DNA of 9,869 nt from assembly GCA_031266495.1 (NCBI GenBank), contig JAISAX010000800.1, positions 1-9,869 of the forward strand. Direction: 5' to 3'. How positions within the stretch are numbered: position 1 is the first letter of the stretch; every line of letters begins with the position of its first letter. The notes beneath the pieces were generated by a model. The model saw only the letters and a program-made list of their open reading frames with translations, did not search any database and was not told where the DNA came from. Shown in pieces: positions 7,286-9,869 of the stretch. Position numbers and translations under genes: made by a program. Source of the stretch: Opitutaceae bacterium (GTDB lineage Bacteria; Verrucomicrobiota; Verrucomicrobiae; Opitutales; Opitutaceae).

Positions 7286-8056
7286 TCATTTCGCGACGAG
7301 CACTTTTACGCCATTCGCCTTGAGCAGGCGGCGAACGCCGGGCGGCGGTGCGGCGTCGGTCACCAGCGCATCCAGCCGGCGCGGGTGGATCATCACCGCG
7401 GCGGAACGCGGAAACCCGAATTTTTCCGCATCCAACAACAACACGACCTTGCGCGAAATCGACGCCAGCGCCCGCTTCACCTCGATCTCCAGCGGATTGG
7501 GATCGCTCGGACCCACCTCGCCGTCAAACGCCGTCGCCCCCAGAAAACAGACCGCCGCCGTCAGCGTCCCGACCACCCGGAGCGCCTCCGGCCCCGTCGT
7601 GTTTCCCGACACCGGACTCAGCCAGCCTCCGGTCACGCGCACCGCCAGCGCCGGACGCAGCACGCGCAGCCGCTGCGCCACCGGCAGGCTGTTGGTCAGC
7701 ACCGAAACACGCGCCTCCGGCAAATGCTCCACCAGCGCCGCCACCGTCGTGCCGCCCTCGAGCGCAATGGTGTCGCCCTCGCGCACAAACTCCTTCACCG
7801 CCCGCGCCGCGATGCGCCGCTTGGCGTCGGCCGCCCGCGTGTCCTTGGCCTCGAAATCCGGCTCGCTCGTTCCGCGTTCGCGCAGCCTCGCTCCGCCGCG
7901 CACGCGACGCAGCAACCCCAGTTCCTCCAGCACGCGCAGATCGCGCCACACGGTCATTGCCGTCACGCCGAGCCGGTCCCGCAACTGCGAGGCGGAGATG
8001 GCTTCGTTGTCGCGGAGCAGCGTGAGGATGCGTTGATGGCGGACCGTGGAGAGCAT
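7286..8056 (-). CDS. DeoR-family transcriptional regulator
   Basis: This 256-residue sugar-responsive repressor has the usual DeoR length. The N-terminal winged helix-turn-helix covers about residues 5-56 (RHQRILTLLRDNEAISASQLRDRLGV..MTVWRDLRVLEE, ending LLRRVRGGA). The effector-binding half, which normally senses a sugar phosphate, shows DTIALEGGTT (95-104), TNSLPVA (121-127), FLGATAFD (171-178), KVVLLLDAEKFG (203-214) and VTD (232-234). The start at 8056 is chosen because the HTH begins at once. The frame continues upstream to 8248, but only through a 132-bp repeat whose translation is not DeoR-like. The DeoR gene and the sugar kinase point away from each other, so it probably regulates the kinase, with a phosphorylated amino sugar as a plausible ligand (inference). 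Its leader is a repeat shared with the GxxExxY gene, which has probably displaced the original promoter. Confidence 0.92.
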   Translation of the reverse strand: MLSTVRHQRILTLLRDNEAISASQLRDRLGVTAMTVWRDLRVLEELGLLRRVRGGARLRERGTSEPDFEAKDTRAADAKRRIAARAVKEFVREGDTIALEGGTTVAALVEHLPEARVSVLTNSLPVAQRLRVLRPALAVRVTGGWLSPVSGNTTGPEALRVVGTLTAAVCFLGATAFDGEVGPSDPNPLEIEVKRALASISRKVVLLLDAEKFGFPRSAAVMIHPRRLDALVTDAAPPPGVRRLLKANGVKVLVAK

Positions 8057-8067
8057 CGGAAAAGTTG

Positions 8068-8199
8068 CCCACGAAACACACGAAAACACACGAAAAAGAA
8101 GACAGAAATCCGATGGTTTTTCTTTCGTGTCATTTCGTGTGTTTCGTGGGCTCCTCTTCTGCTTTGGCTGCGGCTTCGCGCTCCAGGGGCTTCGTGGGC
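8068..8199. repeat. 132-bp direct repeat, copy A (leader of DeoR)
   Basis: This copy matches 8607-8738 at 128 of 132 positions with no gaps. It contains a perfect 18-bp inverted repeat (8068-8085 with 8133-8150, CCCACGAAACACACGAAA and its complement), with pairing that continues imperfectly inward. It ends 11 bases before the DeoR start codon, so on the minus strand it forms the 5' leader of DeoR. Open frames across it are repeat translation, not genes. Confidence 0.92.
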
Positions 8200-8204
8200 A
8201 ATCC

Positions 8205-8594
8205 TCAGACCACGAGACGTTCCCACTGCAGTTTCGGGTAGTGGCCAAAATTCACCAATAATCCGAGTTTCAGTCCCGTTGCGTTCAGATAATTGATAAC
8301 TTGAGCACGGTGTTCATTGGTGATCTCCGACACCGCCTTCAATTCGACCAACACCTTGTCGAAGCAAACAATGTCGGCTTTGTAAGTTTGTTTCAGAGGC
8401 CTGCCCTTGTAACTCAAGGGAAGTACCTTTTGCGCCTCGAAAGGAATCCCCTGTAGTTCCAATTCCATTTCCATGCATTCCTGAAAAACGGCTTCAAGAA
8501 AACCGCACCCTTTTTCTTTATAAACCTCGAAGCAAGTTCCGATAATCCGGTAGGATTCATTCGCCAGCACAATGTCTTTTTCTGGTGTTTTCAT
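8205..8594 (-). CDS. GxxExxY protein (PDDEXK-like small protein)
   Basis: This 129-residue protein belongs to the GxxExxY family, whose molecular role is not established; its fold is thought to be PDDEXK nuclease-like. The signature appears as GFLEAVF (residues 31-37), with Phe in place of the usual Tyr, after CFEVYKEKG. Candidate nuclease-type residues are Asp74 (KADIV) and Glu84-Leu-Lys86 (VELK), followed by HRAQVINYL (95-103), and the protein ends LLVNFG.. near the C-terminus. The ATG at 8594 gives the family's normal length; upstream codons in the same frame fall in the repeat. The gene sits between two nearly identical 132-bp direct repeats, 5 bases from one and 12 bases from the other, and has lower GC than the DeoR and kinase genes. 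It reads toward DeoR and could be co-transcribed with it. The context suggests a small mobile or repeat-propagated cassette. Confidence 0.9.
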   Translation of the reverse strand: MKTPEKDIVLANESYRIIGTCFEVYKEKGCGFLEAVFQECMEMELELQGIPFEAQKVLPLSYKGRPLKQTYKADIVCFDKVLVELKAVSEITNEHRAQVINYLNATGLKLGLLVNFGHYPKLQWERLVV

Positions 8595-8606
8595 GAAAGC
8601 AAAGTA

Positions 8607-8738
8607 CCCACGAAACACACGAAAAGACACAAAAAAGAAGACAGAAATCCGATGATTTTTCTTTCGTGTCATTTCGTGTGTTTCGTGGGCTACTCTTCTG
8701 CTTTGGCTGCGGCTTCGCGCTCCAGGGGCTTCGTGGGC
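8607..8738. repeat. 132-bp direct repeat, copy B (leader of GxxExxY)
   Basis: This is the partner of copy A, in the same orientation, 539 bases apart start to start. Its perfect 18-bp stem pairs 8607-8624 with 8672-8689. The repeat ends 12 bases before the GxxExxY start codon, the same placement copy A has before DeoR. Recombination between copies would remove 539 bp including the whole GxxExxY gene and leave one intact leader in front of DeoR. Confidence 0.92.
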
Positions 8739-8744
8739 CATGAT

Positions 8745-8795
8745 TTGAAATAACAAAAATGTTATGTTGTCCGGAAAATGTTATAAAGTGTTATT
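8745..8795 (+). promoter_or_regulatory. Candidate operator/promoter with four TGTTAT boxes
   Basis: The AT-rich stretch just before the kinase gene contains TGTTAT at 8760-8765, 8779-8784 and 8789-8794 and its complement ATAACA at 8750-8755. Box starts are 10, 19 and 10 bases apart, close to whole DNA helix turns. DeoR-family regulators often bind such short repeated hexamers, so the adjacent DeoR protein is the likely partner (inference). Possible promoter hexamers (TTGAAA at 8745, TATAAA at 8782) lie here but are not properly spaced. Confidence 0.5.
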
Positions 8796-8834
8796 TTGAT
8801 GGCGACCGTTTTCCGGCCACCCAAAGTCGGGCGC

Positions 8835-9824
8835 ATGGATTTTCTGCTTGGCATCGACGGCGGCGGCACCCGCACCCGCGCGATTCTCGTGACGGAGACC
8901 GGCGTCGTGCTCGGCACCGGCGAAGCCGGCCCCGCGAATTGCCACAACGTCGGCGTGCAGACCGCCGCCCGCCACCTGAACGAGGCGGCGGACATGGCCT
9001 GGAGCGCCGCGGACAAACCACGCCGCCAGCAACCCGCCCGCGTGTTCATCGGTTGCGCCGGCGTAAAGTCGCGCCCGGACATCCTGCAACTCACCGCCGC
9101 CGCCGAACTCGCCGGGTTTCCCGCCGAGACCGTCACCGTGGAAAACGACCTGCACAACGCGCTTGCCGGCGGACTCGGCGGACGGCCCGGCATCGCCCTG
9201 ATCGCCGGCACCGGCTCCAACTGCCTCGGACGCGACGCCTCGGGCAACACCTTCATGTGCGGCGGCTGGGGCTGGCTGCTCGATGACGAAGGCAGCGGCT
9301 TCGGGCTCGCCATCGCCGCGCTCCGCGCCGTCGCCCGCGCCGCCGACCGGCGCGCACGCCCGACGAGCCTCCTGCCCGCCGCTCTCGCGTTCTTCGGCGT
9401 CAGCGAACCCGACGAACTGCTCGCCCGCTTTTACGCCAAAAAATGGACGCCCGGCGAGGTCGCCGCCTTCGCTCCGGTCGTGATGCGTCACGCGACCGAA
9501 GGCGACGCCACCGCCCGTAAACTTCTGGCCGAAGGCGCGCGCGCCCTGGCCGCGCTGGTATCCGGCGCCGCCTCCGCGCTCCGGTTTCCTCAAGGCCCGC
9601 GCGTTGTCCTCCTCGGCGGCTGCGCCCGCGGCGGCGCGCCCTACCAGCCGATGATCGAAGCCAAAATTCGCGCCACATGTCCGCGTGCCAGAATCGTGGA
9701 GCCCGTCGGACCGCCGCTTCACGGCGCCGCACTCAACGTTCTCCGCGCCGCCGGAATCCATCCGCTGCCCCGCCTCGATTTTTCGCAAACCAACGCTCTG
9801 ACCGACTCCGTATCCGAAATCTGA
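8835..9824 (+). CDS. BadF/BadG-type ATPase, N-acetylglucosamine-kinase-like
   Basis: This 329-residue protein has the actin/hexokinase fold of the BadF/BadG/BcrA/BcrD family; in this length range members are commonly sugar or amino-sugar kinases such as N-acetylglucosamine kinase. Phosphate-binding loop 1 is LLGIDGGGTRTRA (4-16). The catalytic-type Asp lies in VENDLHNAL (102-110), loop 2 is ALIAGTGSNCLG (121-132), GGWGWLLDDEGSGFGLA (143-159) is strongly typical of the family, and the adenosine site is VVLLGGCARGG (257-267). The start at 8835 places the DGGGT motif at residue 8, as usual. ATG at 8799 or TTG at 8796 would add 12-13 residues and would lie right next to the TGTTAT boxes. The divergent DeoR gene supports a regulated sugar-catabolic role, plausibly for an amino sugar. 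The radical-enzyme activator branch of the family is unlikely because no Fe-S cysteine pattern or partner dehydratase is visible. Confidence 0.9.
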   Translation: MDFLLGIDGGGTRTRAILVTETGVVLGTGEAGPANCHNVGVQTAARHLNEAADMAWSAADKPRRQQPARVFIGCAGVKSRPDILQLTAAAELAGFPAETVTVENDLHNALAGGLGGRPGIALIAGTGSNCLGRDASGNTFMCGGWGWLLDDEGSGFGLAIAALRAVARAADRRARPTSLLPAALAFFGVSEPDELLARFYAKKWTPGEVAAFAPVVMRHATEGDATARKLLAEGARALAALVSGAASALRFPQGPRVVLLGGCARGGAPYQPMIEAKIRATCPRARIVEPVGPPLHGAALNVLRAAGIHPLPRLDFSQTNALTDSVSEI

Positions 9825-9834
9825 CTATCCTCCT

Positions 9835-9845
9835 CCCCCCCCCCC
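9835..9845 (+). repeat. C11 tract after the kinase gene
   Basis: Eleven Cs, preceded by shorter C runs, lie between the kinase stop codon and an ATG at 9862. The tract ends 16 bases before that ATG, in line with the spacing at 1-24 and 3533-3555. Confidence 0.85.
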
Positions 9846-9861
9846 GACTTCCGATCATCCG

Positions 9862-9869
9862 ATGAACAA
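9862..9869 (+). CDS. Possible start of the next gene (truncated by window end)
   Basis: An ATG at 9862 opens a frame cut off after two codons. It is called only because it lies 37 bases after the kinase stop and has a C tract 16 bases upstream, as two other genes here do. Nothing can be said about the product. Confidence 0.25.

Noticed and set aside
8057..8248. N-terminal extension of DeoR through the 132-bp repeat, and the matching extension of GxxExxY upstream of 8594
   Set aside because: Both extensions translate the same duplicated repeat and do not resemble the families. Internal ATGs at 8056 and 8594 give normal protein lengths.
7160..8296. Plus-strand open frame covering the DeoR gene
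   Set aside because: It is Arg/His/Pro-rich without domains, and the opposite strand encodes a complete DeoR regulator with all family blocks.

Overview
The window is a GC-rich bacterial accessory region for carbohydrate use. Several features suggest a member of Verrucomicrobiota, probably close to Opitutaceae from gut or termite-gut habitats. These are the mix of a GH35 glycosidase, a LacI-type regulator, a heparinase II/III-like enzyme, a BadF-type sugar kinase and a GxxExxY protein, together with long poly-C tracts, REP-like hairpins and weak or absent Shine-Dalgarno sequences. The taxonomic call is an inference from style and gene content, not from a marker gene.

Layout. Positions 1-5834 carry three plus-strand genes that look like one polysaccharide-degradation locus: a GH35 beta-galactosidase-like enzyme (39-2372), a LacI-family regulator (about 2518-3720) and a probably exported heparinase II/III-like enzyme (3573-5834). 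The regulator's reading frame crosses a C5-T-C9-T-C7 tract and runs 148 bases into the heparinase gene. Positions 5835-6220 hold no gene. They contain a nest of inverted repeats: outer 35-base arms built from a 10-base GCGAATGAAC unit, and an inner MITE-like element with ends GATGTTACGCA/TGCGTAACATC, three 8-bp-stem hairpins and another C tract. A clearly lower-GC esterase gene (6221-7156) follows, and it is bracketed by a perfect inverted 12-mer.

The right part (7286-9824) looks like an amino-sugar regulator/kinase pair, with a minus-strand DeoR-family regulator (7286-8056) diverging from a plus-strand BadF/N-acetylglucosamine-kinase-like gene (8835-9824). Between them lies a small cassette: a minus-strand GxxExxY gene (8205-8594) flanked by two 132-bp direct repeats that differ at only four positions. 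Each repeat contains a perfect 18-bp stem, and each ends 11-12 bases before a start codon, one for DeoR and one for GxxExxY, so the two genes share an almost identical 5' leader. Four TGTTAT hexamers with 10/19/10-base spacing precede the kinase and are a good candidate operator.

As a system, the exported lyase and esterase would act on a decorated polysaccharide, the GH35 enzyme (no visible signal peptide) would trim oligosaccharides, and the kinase would phosphorylate a released sugar. This flow is inference. The most unusual signals are structural: C tracts placed 14-17 bases before three start codons, the frame overlap at the LacI end, the repeat-bracketed low-GC esterase, and the duplicated hairpin leader around GxxExxY.
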